Source: Helicobacter equorum
GTDB lineage: Bacteria > Campylobacterota > Campylobacteria > Campylobacterales > Helicobacteraceae
Direction: 5' to 3'
NCBI RefSeq assembly: GCF_900198655.1
Contig: NZ_FZPO01000009.1
Coordinates: 1-64,000 of the forward strand
DNA: 64,000 nucleotides
Shown: piece by piece, positions 1-8,862 of the stretch
Layout: the number at the start of each line of letters is the position of its first letter
Position numbering within the stretch: position 1 is the stretch's first letter
Program-made: the position numbers and the translations under genes
The notes under the pieces: model-generated
The model's database searches: none
What the model was told of the DNA's origin: nothing
What the model saw: only the letters and a program-made list of their open reading frames with translations

Positions 1-60
1 CATTAAATGATTTTTAAGAAAAAAGTATTACAATTGACATTCAGAATAGTTTATAACTGT

Positions 61-80
61 ATGAAAATTACCATTTTCAT
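61..80. promoter_or_regulatory. Hairpin in leader of the sialic-acid locus
   Basis: An 8-bp perfect inverted repeat (ATGAAAAT / ATTTTCAT, 4-nt loop) lies about 110 bases upstream of the first sialic-acid gene. A TTGACA hexamer sits at 34-39, but no convincing -10 stands at the right distance. Bases 1-187 otherwise show nothing protein-like. The site could be an operator, the end of an upstream transcript, or chance. Confidence 0.25.
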
Positions 81-187
81 AAGCATGCATCCCTATTTTA
101 CGAGATTCCTTACAACAATAAAGGGAAAATGGATGTATTTTATACTAATTCAATTCAGATTCAACAAGCAAATATTGGAAGGTTCTT

Positions 188-1129
188 ATGTGTAACAGCT
201 GTGAAATAAAGACATATAGCAAGGCGTGTGTAATCGCTGGGAATGGTCCAAGTTTAGCCAATATTGATTATTCTCTACTTCCAAAAGATTTTGAAGTTTT
301 TCGTGCAAATCAATTCTTTTTTGAAGATAAATACTTTCTAGGCAAAAGCATAAAATGTGCATTTATCAATGGAATTTTCAACCTACCAACCTCTCACTTA
401 ACGCTTCATACTTTAAAGCAAAAGGATGAATATAAGATAGATTACTTGATGTGCATTCAACCAGGTGTAATAGTGGGGGGGGGGGCAACCCAAAACACAT
501 TGAGTTTTTTCCCAGATGTAATGGATGGATGTGAGTATATAAAAATGCTGTCAGTATTTAACAATAGCATTATGTTTAATTACATACATAAAGATCAAGC
601 AATCACAACAGGCGTTTATATGGTGGCAGTAGCCGTAGCACTAGGTTATAAAGAATTATATATTGTTGGTATTGATTTATACAGAGATGGTGGTAAGTAT
701 GCTTTTAGTATGAAAGATAAGCCAAATTTCTTTTCATTGGGATTTGATAAAGAATGTAAGCCGGCAGATTGGCATAATGCACAAACTGATATAGATGCAC
801 TTAAGCTCTTAGAAAAAGAATATGGTGTAAAAATTTATATTTTAAGTGAAAGTTGCCCATTAAAAGAGTATTTTCCATTAGCTCCACGAGTTAATGACTT
901 GGATTCTAGTTTTGTTAAGCCTAAACCTACAAATTTCATAAATGATGTTGTAAAAATCACGCCTAAAGATTTAGCAAGAATTAACTGGGTATTATCAGGA
1001 GATTACCTTTCAAGACAAGATTTAGCAGAAATTAGACGAATTCTAAAAATCTCAAAAATTATACTTTATCCATTGGTGATACTTAAAAGATTTATCAACA
1101 AAATGAGAAGGTTTGCATGGAAAAGTTAA
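188..1129 (+). CDS. GT42 sialyltransferase (CstI/CstII-like)
   Basis: Predicted to transfer sialic acid from a CMP-sugar to a surface lipooligosaccharide acceptor on the cytoplasmic side of the inner membrane. The 313-residue protein follows Campylobacter CstII closely: AGNGPSL near the N-terminus (nucleotide binding), FRANQFFFEDKYFLG, then ITTGVYMVAVAVALGYKE and a tyrosine pair (LYRDGG, KYAF). A WHNAQTD segment aligns with the catalytic His188 region of CstII. The C-terminus is basic and hydrophobic, as expected for membrane attachment. The start is supported by GGAAGG five bases upstream. A G11 tract at 475-485 encodes three glycines; at this length the gene is intact, and one base more or less would truncate it. 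The end overlaps neuA by 13 bases. Family assignment is firm; linkage and acceptor cannot be read from sequence. Confidence 0.9.
   Translation: MCNSCEIKTYSKACVIAGNGPSLANIDYSLLPKDFEVFRANQFFFEDKYFLGKSIKCAFINGIFNLPTSHLTLHTLKQKDEYKIDYLMCIQPGVIVGGGATQNTLSFFPDVMDGCEYIKMLSVFNNSIMFNYIHKDQAITTGVYMVAVAVALGYKELYIVGIDLYRDGGKYAFSMKDKPNFFSLGFDKECKPADWHNAQTDIDALKLLEKEYGVKIYILSESCPLKEYFPLAPRVNDLDSSFVKPKPTNFINDVVKITPKDLARINWVLSGDYLSRQDLAEIRRILKISKIILYPLVILKRFINKMRRFAWKS
475..485 (+). repeat. G11 contingency tract in sialyltransferase
   Basis: Eleven consecutive G inside the coding sequence, read as part of a Val codon, three Gly codons and the first base of an Ala codon. Poly-G tracts of this length are the usual slipped-strand switch of Helicobacter and Campylobacter surface genes. 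The deposited length is in frame (ON). Confidence 0.85.
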
Positions 1130-1820
1130 ATATCTTAACGATAATTCCTGTTCGTTCTGGTTCAAAAAGACTTAAGAATAAGAATATAAAAATGCTCAAT
1201 AATAAACCACTTATGGCATATAGTATACAAGCGGGATTAGGATCTAGATATACTCATGATGTGATAGTTAGCACCGATTCAACTGAATATGCAAAGATTG
1301 CAAAGGACTATGGTGCTTTAACACCATTCATACGACCCAAAGAAATTTCATTAGATTCTACGAGTACTTATGAAGTTTTAGAACACGCGATAAATTTTTA
1401 TAAAGAGCAAAATAAAATTTTTACATATATTTTATTGCTTCAAGCAACAAGCCCATTAAGAGAATCTAAACATATAGATTCTGCGATCGAATTAGCTTTG
1501 TATAAAAATGCAGATTGTGTGATAAGCGTCTGTGAATGTGATCACCCAAAAGAATGGAGCAATGTTTTGGGTGAGGATCTAAGCTTGGATAATTTTATAG
1601 ATAAAAAATTCAAGGAAAAAGAAGTCAAGATTTGCCCAAAAATTATCGTTTAAATGGAGCAATTTATTTTGCAAAAATTGAGAATTTACTCTTAAATGAG
1701 GGTTTTTATATGCCTAATTCTTTTGCCTATATAATGCCAAGGGAAGTCAGCATTGATATAGATAGCGAATTTGATTTTTTAATGGCAGAAACTCTGCTTT
1801 TAAACAAAGGAAAATTATGA
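1117..1820 (+). pseudogene. neuA: neuA, CMP-sialic acid synthetase, frameshifted
   Basis: NeuA activates Neu5Ac with CTP to CMP-Neu5Ac. The first part (from 1117) has the nucleotide-binding IIPVRSGSKRLKNKN, VIVSTDS and LLQATSPLR segments typical of the family. It ends out of frame at 1653. The missing C-terminal third (LPKNYRLNGAIYFAKI, then VDID-like dimer-arm residues) continues in another frame up to 1820. One extra base restores a 234-residue protein of normal length. Because the downstream frame meets a stop at 1602-1604, the lesion must lie between there and 1653; the best sites are A6 at 1603-1608 or A5 at 1616-1620. It could be a true mutation, slippage, programmed frameshifting or a sequencing error. 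The 3' end overlaps neuB by four bases, so translation was once coupled. Confidence 0.85.
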
Positions 1821-2854
1821 AAATAAAATTTAAAAATATAACAATAAGCAAAGATATTCCTCCATTGGTGATACCTGAAATGGGTATAAATCATAATGGC
1901 AGTTTAGAATTAGCAAAGTTGATTGTAGATTCTGCATGTAGAGCTGGGGCAAAAATTATAAAACATCAAACCCATATCATAGAAGATGAAATGAGCAGTG
2001 AAGCCAAAAATATAATTCCCGGAAATGCAAAAATTAGCATTTATGAGATAATGAAAAAATGTGCTTTAAACGAAAAAGACGAGAGAGAATTAAAAGAATA
2101 CACAGAATCTAAAGGAATGCTATTTTTAAGTACACCATTTTCAAGAGCTGGGGCAAATCGATTAGAATCCATGGGTGTTAGTGCTTATAAAGTTGGCTCT
2201 GGCGAATGTAATAATTACCCACTGTTAAAGCATATAGCAAATTTTAAAAAGCCAATAATTTTAAGTACGGGAATGAACAATTTAGATTCTGTTAGAAAAT
2301 CTGTCGAAATTCTAAGAAATGCTGATGTTCCTTTCGTATTACTTCATACTACAAATTTATATCCTACTCCCTATGAATTAGTTAGGCTAGATGCCATGAA
2401 ACAACTAGAAAATGAATTTAATTGCCTTGTGGGTTTAAGTGACCACACGCTTAGTAATTTAGCTTGTCTTGGTGCGGTAGCCGTGGGAGCAAGTGTATTG
2501 GAGAGGCATTTTACAGATACAATGGATCGCGTTGGTCCAGATATTGTTTGCTCAATGGATGAGGAAAACTTAAAAAAATTAATCATAGAATCTAAATTGA
2601 TGTGGCAAATGAGAGGTAATGGAGAATCTAAAAAAGCAACCATACAAGAGCAAGTCACAATTGACTTTGCCTTTGCATCTATTTGTTCTATTGCACCTAT
2701 TAAAAAAGGTGAAAAATTTAGTGAAAAAAATATATGGGTTAAGCGTCCTGGATTTGGTGGTATAAGAGCTGAAAAATACGAAAATTTACTAGGCAAAATT
2801 GCAACAAGAGATATAAAAGAAAATGTTCAAATTAAAATGGGTGATTTTGAATGA
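1817..2854 (+). CDS. neuB: N-acetylneuraminate synthase NeuB
   Basis: Condenses N-acetylmannosamine with phosphoenolpyruvate to give Neu5Ac. The 345-residue protein has the full NeuB TIM barrel: [15 protein letters not shown] at the N-terminus, [34 protein letters not shown] and ERHFTD. A C-terminal antifreeze-like (SAF) domain with KRPGFGGI follows. The [10 protein letters not shown] and [10 protein letters not shown] signatures resemble Campylobacter NeuB1 (Neu5Ac) rather than the legionaminic or pseudaminic synthases; this comparison is from memory. It overlaps both neuA and neuC by four bases. The reading frame is intact. Confidence 0.93.
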   Translation: MKIKFKNITISKDIPPLVIPEMGINHNGSLELAKLIVDSACRAGAKIIKHQTHIIEDEMSSEAKNIIPGNAKISIYEIMKKCALNEKDERELKEYTESKGMLFLSTPFSRAGANRLESMGVSAYKVGSGECNNYPLLKHIANFKKPIILSTGMNNLDSVRKSVEILRNADVPFVLLHTTNLYPTPYELVRLDAMKQLENEFNCLVGLSDHTLSNLACLGAVAVGASVLERHFTDTMDRVGPDIVCSMDEENLKKLIIESKLMWQMRGNGESKKATIQEQVTIDFAFASICSIAPIKKGEKFSEKNIWVKRPGFGGIRAEKYENLLGKIATRDIKENVQIKMGDFE

Positions 2855-3999
2855 TTGGGTCAGAATCTAATACCAAAAAAATTGTTTTTTTAACCGGCAC
2901 AAGAGCAGACTTCAGTAAAATAAAATCAATCTTAAACGAAGTGGAAAGAAACGAAAAATTTGAATTATTTATATTTGTAACTGGTATGCATATGAGCGAA
3001 AAATTTGGTCAAACTTATAGAGAGATTGAAAAAAATGGTTTCAAAAATATTTATAAATTTATAAATTTTAATCGCTATTTTGATACTGATAGCTCCCTTT
3101 CAGTTACTATTGATGGTTTCTCTCGTTTTGTTCACGAAATAAAGCCGGATTTAATAGTTGTTCATGGTGATAGAATCGAGCCACTGGCAGCAGCAATTGT
3201 TGGCGGATTAAATAATATTTTGGTGGCTCATATTGAAGGTGGGGAAATAAGCGGAACAATAGATGATTCTTTAAGACATGCTATTTCAAAACTTTCACAC
3301 ATACATTTTGTGAATGATGAACAGGCAAAAAAAAGACTCTTGCAAATGGGTGAGAGTAAAGAAAATATACACATAATAGGCAGTCCTGATTTAGAAATTT
3401 TACATAAGAGTATTGGGAAAATACAAGAAGCTAAAAGATATTATGAAATTGAATTTAAAGAATATGCGATTGTTATATTTCACCCTGTTACAACCGAGAT
3501 AGATACCATACAAATACAAGCAAGACATTTGGTAAAAGCAATAAAACAAAGTGCTCAAAACTTTATAGTTATTTATCCAAACAATGATTTAGGATTTGAT
3601 TTAATACTAAAAGAATATGAAGGATTACAAAATAATAAAAAAATTAAAATATTTCCATCATTAAGGTTTGAGTACTTTATAGCCTTGCTAAAACATGCGA
3701 AGTTTATAATAGGAAATAGTAGTTGTATTTTAAAAGAAGCAGTATATTTAAATACAAAAGGCATTTTAATAGGTACAAGGCAAAACGGCAGAGCAGGGAT
3801 TGATAAAGTACTAAATATAAAGGCAGAATCTAAGCAAATTTTAGATGCGATAAATTCACTACAAATCAAATGCAATTTAAATACAGAATCTCAGCTTTTA
3901 GATTCTGGGATTTTAGAAAGCTCAAAATTATTTATAAAAGCGATATTAAATGATAAGTTTTTTAACACACCAAAACAAAAAATCTTTAACGATCTTTGA
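2851..3999 (+). CDS. neuC: UDP-GlcNAc 2-epimerase (hydrolysing) NeuC
   Basis: Converts UDP-GlcNAc to ManNAc plus UDP, the first committed step of Neu5Ac synthesis. The 382 residues match the hydrolysing epimerase family: [11 protein letters not shown] at the N-terminus, [35 protein letters not shown] (substrate and catalytic segment), [10 protein letters not shown] and IIGNSS. The ATG lies inside the end of neuB in an ATGA overlap. The last codons ([11 protein letters not shown]) have a relic twin at 5897-5929, downstream of the next gene. Confidence 0.93.
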   Translation: MIGSESNTKKIVFLTGTRADFSKIKSILNEVERNEKFELFIFVTGMHMSEKFGQTYREIEKNGFKNIYKFINFNRYFDTDSSLSVTIDGFSRFVHEIKPDLIVVHGDRIEPLAAAIVGGLNNILVAHIEGGEISGTIDDSLRHAISKLSHIHFVNDEQAKKRLLQMGESKENIHIIGSPDLEILHKSIGKIQEAKRYYEIEFKEYAIVIFHPVTTEIDTIQIQARHLVKAIKQSAQNFIVIYPNNDLGFDLILKEYEGLQNNKKIKIFPSLRFEYFIALLKHAKFIIGNSSCILKEAVYLNTKGILIGTRQNGRAGIDKVLNIKAESKQILDAINSLQIKCNLNTESQLLDSGILESSKLFIKAILNDKFFNTPKQKIFNDL

Positions 4000-4023
4000 A
4001 TTTTTAACAAAAAAGGAGTTTAC

Positions 4024-5857
4024 ATGAAGCTTTGCAGTTTGAATACTCTAAATGAAGGCATAAATGAATTTTTTTTAAATGATGAATTATATTTGATTGT
4101 ATATGAAAAATTAAAAAATAATATAAGTGTTTATAGCTCTATTTGTCCGCATCAAGGTGGGCAAGTAAGAAAAAAAGATAAGACCTTTCATTGTCCTGCA
4201 CACAATTGGTGCTTTAATAAAAATGGTGAAGGAATAAATATAAAAAGCGTTAATCTTTGTAAGCTAGATTCTGTAATTTTGAATAATGAAGTTCATATAG
4301 AATCTAAGCAATTTACCCCCCCCCATTACCACAAGCATTAGAATCTAAGCTTTCACAACAAAACTCTTTAATTAAAAAATCAAATTTAACACTTACTCTT
4401 CATTCTCATGCTACGCTAGAATTAAAAAATGATAATTTTTGTTTATTATGTGATCCTTGGCTTATAGGATCAGCATTTTTAGGTGCATGGAGAAATTATC
4501 CAAAGCCCTTAATTCATCCCAAAGATTTAAAACCAAATGCAATATACATTTCACATGAACATAGCGATCATTTACATCCTGCTACACTAAATTTTTTTGA
4601 CAAAGATACAAAAATTTATATACCTTCATTTTCGAATATGCGAATGGAAAAAAAGCTAAAAGAGTTAGGTTTTAAAAATGTTAATCCTTTAAATTTTGGA
4701 CAAAAAATGAAAATAGCGGGTGATATTTTTATAACAATATATGAACCAGCAAGCATTTGGAATGATTCACAAAGTTTAATTGAAATTTCTGGATATAAAA
4801 TTTTAAATGTTAATGACTCAGGATTTAATCGAAGAATAGCAAAACAAATTGGAGAAATAGACATTTTATGTAGCTCATTTAGTCCTGGTGCATCAGGTTA
4901 TCCTCTGACTTGGAGTCATTTGAATGATGAAAGAAAAGTTGAGATTTTTACCACTCAAGCAATTGCACAATTAGAAATGCTAACTCAAATGGCAAAGGAA
5001 TTTAAAGCTAAATATTTTTTACCATTTGCTAGCCATTTTATTTTAAATCATCCTAAACATTTACCATATATGAATTTAATGAGAAAAAATACAATTCAAG
5101 ATGTGATAAATGCTTTTAAAAATGAACGTTGCAAGGTTATAGACTTATTAACGGGTGAAAGTTTCTCTCTTCCGAATGCCGAATTTAAAAAACTACATTA
5201 TGCACAAAATTTATATGATAAAAGCATAATAGAAAAATATATAAAAGAAGAATTCGATGAAGATGAATTTATAAGCCAATATCCTACAAATAAATTTGAT
5301 ATAAATAAGCTAAAAAAATATTTTTTAATCTTAATAATGTCCCAGAAATAAAGCTTAGTGAAGAAGTGGTTGTCACCATAAGAGTTTTAGAAAATTTAAC
5401 TGGCTTTAGTATTGAAATTAAAAATGGTGAGTTAAAAATTTTAGATTCTATTGTTAAAAATCCACATATAACAATTAGTGCACCGGAATCTATTTTAGCC
5501 TGTATAGTTGACAATAACGAATCATGGGATGAAGCTAGCATTGGATATTGGTGTAAATTTCATAGATCACCTGATGTTTATCATAGTGAGTTTTGGCGAT
5601 TACTTCAAGCACCATATTTTTTAAAACACAAAAATTATAAAAGCAAATTAGATTCTGTAATTTGTAAAGAAACCCCAATTTCTAAAATACTAGATTCTAA
5701 ATCCTATCTAAAGGTTTTAAATCGTTATGGTTTGTATTGCTCTATTTGTGATAAGGCGAAAGCTGAGACACTAGAATTGGCTAGCCTTATTCATGGATTA
5801 ACACCACAAAATTTAGACAGAATGATAAAAGAATTAAATGCGATTAATAAAATTTGA
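4024..5857 (+). pseudogene. CMP-Neu5Ac hydroxylase (CMAH)-like gene, split by two frameshifts
   Basis: CMAH hydroxylates CMP-Neu5Ac to CMP-Neu5Gc using a Rieske centre, a mononuclear iron site and O2. Segment 1 (4024-4341) carries the Rieske ligands C41-P-H43 and C57-x-x-H60 in CPHQGG and CPAHNW; mammalian CMAH has CKHQGG and CTKHNW. Segment 2 (open from about 4314 to 5351) has CDPWLIGSAF, the metal site HEHSDH at 4554-4571, and FSPGASGYPLTWS. Segment 3 (to 5857) has WDEASIGYWCKFHRSPDVYH, very like the CMAH C-terminus. Segment 1 runs out of frame at C9 (4316-4324); C10 or C7 joins it to segment 2. One base missing at A7 (5312-5318) or T6 (5321-5326) separates segment 3. Restored, it gives 611 residues with CMAH domain order. 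SD AAAGGAG precedes the ATG. A plain ferredoxin or UlaG-like hydrolase would not explain all three parts. Activity is inferred. Confidence 0.85.
4316..4324 (+). repeat. C9 contingency tract in CMAH-like gene
   Basis: Nine consecutive C at the junction between the Rieske domain and the metallo-beta-lactamase-fold domain. At nine the frame ends at a TAG at 4339-4341. One added C gives the in-frame reading FTPPPLPQALESK and continues into the downstream domain. The gene is therefore OFF as deposited. Confidence 0.8.
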
Positions 5858-5929
5858 GAAAACTCAAAACGATTTGCTAAAACAACATACTACAATGAGT
5901 TTTCCGATACGCCAAAGCAAAAGATTTAA
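5858..5929 (+). pseudogene. Relic of a neuC 3' end
   Basis: Immediately after the CMAH-like stop codon, the + strand reads ENSKRFAKTTYYNEFS, then DTPKQKI and a stop at 5927-5929. The end of neuC reads [17 protein letters not shown], then [10 protein letters not shown]. Shared S-K-x-F-x-K, N, F and T-P-K-Q-K-I in register indicate a homologous 3' terminus. It is about 24 codons long, cannot be translated alone, and overlaps the miaB 3' end. It implies duplication or replacement of neuC during assembly of the locus. Confidence 0.6.
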
Positions 5930-7257
5930 GGATATGCGATCACCTCGCCACTCAAAGAGCCACCCTGTGCGTTGGTAATTTTCACACGCACAATCTCACC
6001 AATATCCCCTACAAAATTACCAATCTTAACAAGCCGATTGTGATCGCTACGCCCTTCACTCCAACGCTCTTGTGTATGATGATTTTCAACCAAAACTTCC
6101 ACAACTCTACCAATCTCATCTTGAGATTTTTGTGCAAGTATCTCTCTATGGAGATTCTGTAATGTTGCCAATCGCTCCTTCGCCACTTCAGAATCCACAA
6201 GCAAACTAGATTCTGTATTATACGCACTTGTATGTGGTCTAGGCGAGTAGATAAAGCTATACATTGTATCAAATCTCACTTGTCGCACGACATCAAGCGT
6301 ATCTTCAAAATCCGCATCGCTCTCACCAGGAAAGCCCACAATAATGTCTGTGCTAATACCCACATCTTCCCTACCCTCACGTGTGCAAAACTCACGCAAT
6401 TTTGCCACACGCTCAAGATACCATTCTTTTGTATAGCCTCGTTTCATAGCTTTGAGAATCTTGCTCGATCCACTTTGGAGTGGCATATGGATAGATTTAC
6501 AAATCTTTGGATTACGCGCAAACTCTGCTAAAAATTCATCATTCATATGTAATGGATGAGGAGAGGTAAAGCGCAAACGCTCAATGCCATCAATCTCACT
6601 TAAATTGTGCAAAAGCGTCGCAAAATCTACCTTTTCATGTGGCACAGAAAATCGCACCCCATAATTATTTACATTTTGTCCCAAAAGTAAAAGTTCTTTT
6701 ACACCTTTAGTGGCAAGTTTGCGCGCTTCATTAAGCAATAAATCTTGAGGTATAGAGATTTCCTTACCTCGTGTAAAAGGCACGATACAATAACTACATT
6801 TTTTATCACAACCTATGGAAATATTCAGTAATGCTTTAATCCCCATAGTTTGTGGCGAAGCAAAGACATATGTGCTATCATCATAATCTATATCTACTTC
6901 CACGGCTTTTGGCGTGTGTAAAACCTGCGTAATCTTAGATGTATTACGCGCACCTAGCACAAAATCCACATGTGGTGATTTTTTGATAATCCCACCACCC
7001 AAATGACTAGCGGTACAGCCACACACACCAATTTTTGCACCTTGCTTTTTGTGTAAAGCAAATTGCCCAATCTCACTAAAAAGCTTTCTTTCTGGCTTTT
7101 CGCGCACCGAACAAGTGTTAATAAGGATTAAATCCGCTTGTTTAGGATCATCTGTAAGATCATAGTGCTCTTTTTGTGCAAGCTCGGCGATAATGTGTTG
7201 GGAATCGCGCTCATTCATCGCGCATCCAAATGTTTGAATATAAAGTTTTTTGGTCAT
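5926..7257 (-). CDS. miaB: MiaB tRNA methylthiotransferase
   Basis: Radical-SAM enzyme that adds the 2-methylthio group to N6-isopentenyl-A37 of tRNAs reading UNN codons. The 443 residues show the N-terminal UPF0004 domain with cysteines in [16 protein letters not shown] and VCGCTA. The radical-SAM triad CDKKCSYC follows, then [11 protein letters not shown] and a C-terminal TRAM domain. Length is typical. Its partner miaA lies 2.7 kb away. It lies directly downstream of the HP0268-type gene on the same strand, the arrangement known from H. pylori. Confidence 0.95.
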   Translation of the reverse strand: MTKKLYIQTFGCAMNERDSQHIIAELAQKEHYDLTDDPKQADLILINTCSVREKPERKLFSEIGQFALHKKQGAKIGVCGCTASHLGGGIIKKSPHVDFVLGARNTSKITQVLHTPKAVEVDIDYDDSTYVFASPQTMGIKALLNISIGCDKKCSYCIVPFTRGKEISIPQDLLLNEARKLATKGVKELLLLGQNVNNYGVRFSVPHEKVDFATLLHNLSEIDGIERLRFTSPHPLHMNDEFLAEFARNPKICKSIHMPLQSGSSKILKAMKRGYTKEWYLERVAKLREFCTREGREDVGISTDIIVGFPGESDADFEDTLDVVRQVRFDTMYSFIYSPRPHTSAYNTESSLLVDSEVAKERLATLQNLHREILAQKSQDEIGRVVEVLVENHHTQERWSEGRSDHNRLVKIGNFVGDIGEIVRVKITNAQGGSLSGEVIAYP

Positions 7258-7260
7258 TCT

Positions 7261-7509
7261 TTAGATAATGTGTATTTCATAGATGTAATTGTTTTCATCA
7301 AGCCCATAACGCACTTCATTGAGTTGTGCACGATATCCAGCTTTTTGTATCGTATTTTGGGCTTTTTGCATATCTTTGTGAGCGTTTTGCCCATCAAAGT
7401 AAAACACATGTCTATTTTCTTCTTTGTATTGTCGCAATACCTCATCTAGTGAGATTTTGACTTCATTTTTTTTACTTTGTAAATCTGTTTTGGCAACTTT
7501 TAATTCCAT
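7261..7509 (-). CDS. HP0268-family small protein (putative nuclease)
   Basis: An 82-residue protein with FYFDGQNAHKDM in the middle and YEIHII at the end. It resembles H. pylori HP0268, which also precedes miaB and has been reported to have nicking-endonuclease and purine-specific ribonuclease activity. GGGAGGT lies a few bases upstream of the ATG, supporting this start. It is three bases from miaB, so probably cotranscribed. Family membership rests on recalled similarity and synteny; function here is inferred. Confidence 0.7.
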   Translation of the reverse strand: MELKVAKTDLQSKKNEVKISLDEVLRQYKEENRHVFYFDGQNAHKDMQKAQNTIQKAGYRAQLNEVRYGLDENNYIYEIHII

Positions 7510-7594
7510 AAGACTACCTCCCGAATCGGTGACAAATAAGGTCGCAAGTATAGCAAAATTACAATAATTTTGTAACTTTTAAGCTAAAAATTAC

Positions 7595-7600
7595 TACAAT
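7595..7600 (+). promoter_or_regulatory. Putative -10 element for nusA
   Basis: TACAAT stands in the 159-base gap between the divergent HP0268-type gene and nusA, within an AT-rich stretch typical of Helicobacter housekeeping promoters. No clear -35 is seen, which is normal for this group. GGAGG about 13 bases before the nusA ATG is rather distant for a ribosome binding site. Confidence 0.35.
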
Positions 7601-7668
7601 GCACCCACTTCAAAACTTCTCTAAAGCAAGATAACTCACAAAGACAATTCGGAGGCTATAAAGACAGA

Positions 7669-8841
7669 ATGGAAAAAATCTTAGACATCATAGATATGAT
7701 AGCGTATGAAAAAAATATAGAACCAGAGATTGTGTGCAACATCGTCAAAGAAGGGTTAATTAAAATTGCACAAGAAGAGATTAGCCCTGATTATGAATAT
7801 TTTGTAGAAAAAGATACCAAAAACCGCACCCTCAAGCTTTTTTATAAAATTGCTGTATGTGCAGATGATGATAAACGCCTAAAAGAAAATCCATTAGGCG
7901 TGATCGCGATCTCAAAAGTGCATCAAGAAGCACAAAATATAGGACAAAACATTAACATTGATGATATCTTAGAATATGAGCTTAGTTTAGATTCTATGAA
8001 GCGTGGAGCGATAAACAAACTCTTTTTAACACTTGAGCTAAATTTACAACGCCAAATTGAAGAACAACTCCTAAACGATCTCAAATCTAAAGTAAATAAA
8101 ATCGTTGCAGGTGTGGTTGTGGGCGTAGATAAAGATGAAAATACCTTTGTTGAAATTAATGGTATACAAGCACTCTTAGCCAAAAAAAATCGCATAAAAG
8201 GCGAACATTTTAAAGTAGGACAAACCATTAGGGCATTACTAAAGTTTGTGGGCATAGGAAAAGGTGGCATACGCCTAGAGCTTAGTCGCACTGCACCAAA
8301 ATTCTTAGAAGAACTTCTTACACTAGAAGTTCCCGAACTCAAAGATGAAGAGATTCATATCCATAAAAGTGCAAGAATACCGGGTGAGCGAGCAAAAATT
8401 GCCATTTTTACCGACAATACGCGTATTGATCCCATAGGTTGTTGTGTAGGGGTAAAAGGTGTGCGTATCAACGCTGTGAGTAGTGAGCTTAATGGTGAGA
8501 GCATAGACTGCATAGAATATGTCCAAACACCAGAAATTTTTCTTGCCAAAGCATTGGCACCTGCACAAGTGCTTAGTATCAAACTCCAACCTTATGATGA
8601 AGATTCACAACAAAAATTTGCCCATAAAGCTATCGTGCAAATACGATCAGATCAAAAAAGCAAGGCTATCGGAAAAAATGGAATCAATATTCGCTTAGCG
8701 AGTATGCTATGTAATTGTGAGATTGAACTTGTTGAAGTGAGAACACCGACACATAATGATGAAATAACCCTACAAGATATAAGAGAATCTAAAGTAGAAA
8801 AAACCGGCATTGATGCGTTGCAATCTCTCTTTAAAAATTAA
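7669..8841 (+). CDS. nusA: Transcription termination/antitermination factor NusA
   Basis: RNA-polymerase-binding factor that modulates pausing and termination. The 390 residues contain the NusA N-terminal domain (1-130), an S1 domain (about 130-200), and two KH domains. Visible are RIPGERAKIAIFTDN, DPIGCCVGVKGVRINAV and IVQIRSDQKSKAIGKNGINI with its GxxG loop. The acidic C-terminal repeats of E. coli NusA are absent, as usual in Campylobacterota. The gene starts a + strand run with an aminotransferase and miaA. Confidence 0.93.
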   Translation: MEKILDIIDMIAYEKNIEPEIVCNIVKEGLIKIAQEEISPDYEYFVEKDTKNRTLKLFYKIAVCADDDKRLKENPLGVIAISKVHQEAQNIGQNINIDDILEYELSLDSMKRGAINKLFLTLELNLQRQIEEQLLNDLKSKVNKIVAGVVVGVDKDENTFVEINGIQALLAKKNRIKGEHFKVGQTIRALLKFVGIGKGGIRLELSRTAPKFLEELLTLEVPELKDEEIHIHKSARIPGERAKIAIFTDNTRIDPIGCCVGVKGVRINAVSSELNGESIDCIEYVQTPEIFLAKALAPAQVLSIKLQPYDEDSQQKFAHKAIVQIRSDQKSKAIGKNGINIRLASMLCNCEIELVEVRTPTHNDEITLQDIRESKVEKTGIDALQSLFKN

Positions 8842-8862
8842 TCTACATTCTAAGGAGCTTTT

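Noticed and set aside
7-195. Short + strand reading frame of 62 codons upstream of the sialyltransferase
   Set aside because: Composition is not protein-like, no ribosome-binding site, and it overlaps the leader of the next gene.
4024-4341. Independent Rieske ferredoxin
   Set aside because: The CPHQGG/CPAHNW spacing and the continuation after C9 fit the CMAH N-terminus better; the last residues after the tract are out-of-frame.
4638-5351. Stand-alone metallo-beta-lactamase-fold hydrolase
   Set aside because: Its frame is open upstream to the C9 tract, including the HEHSDH motif outside this piece, and flanking segments match CMAH; it is the middle of a split gene.
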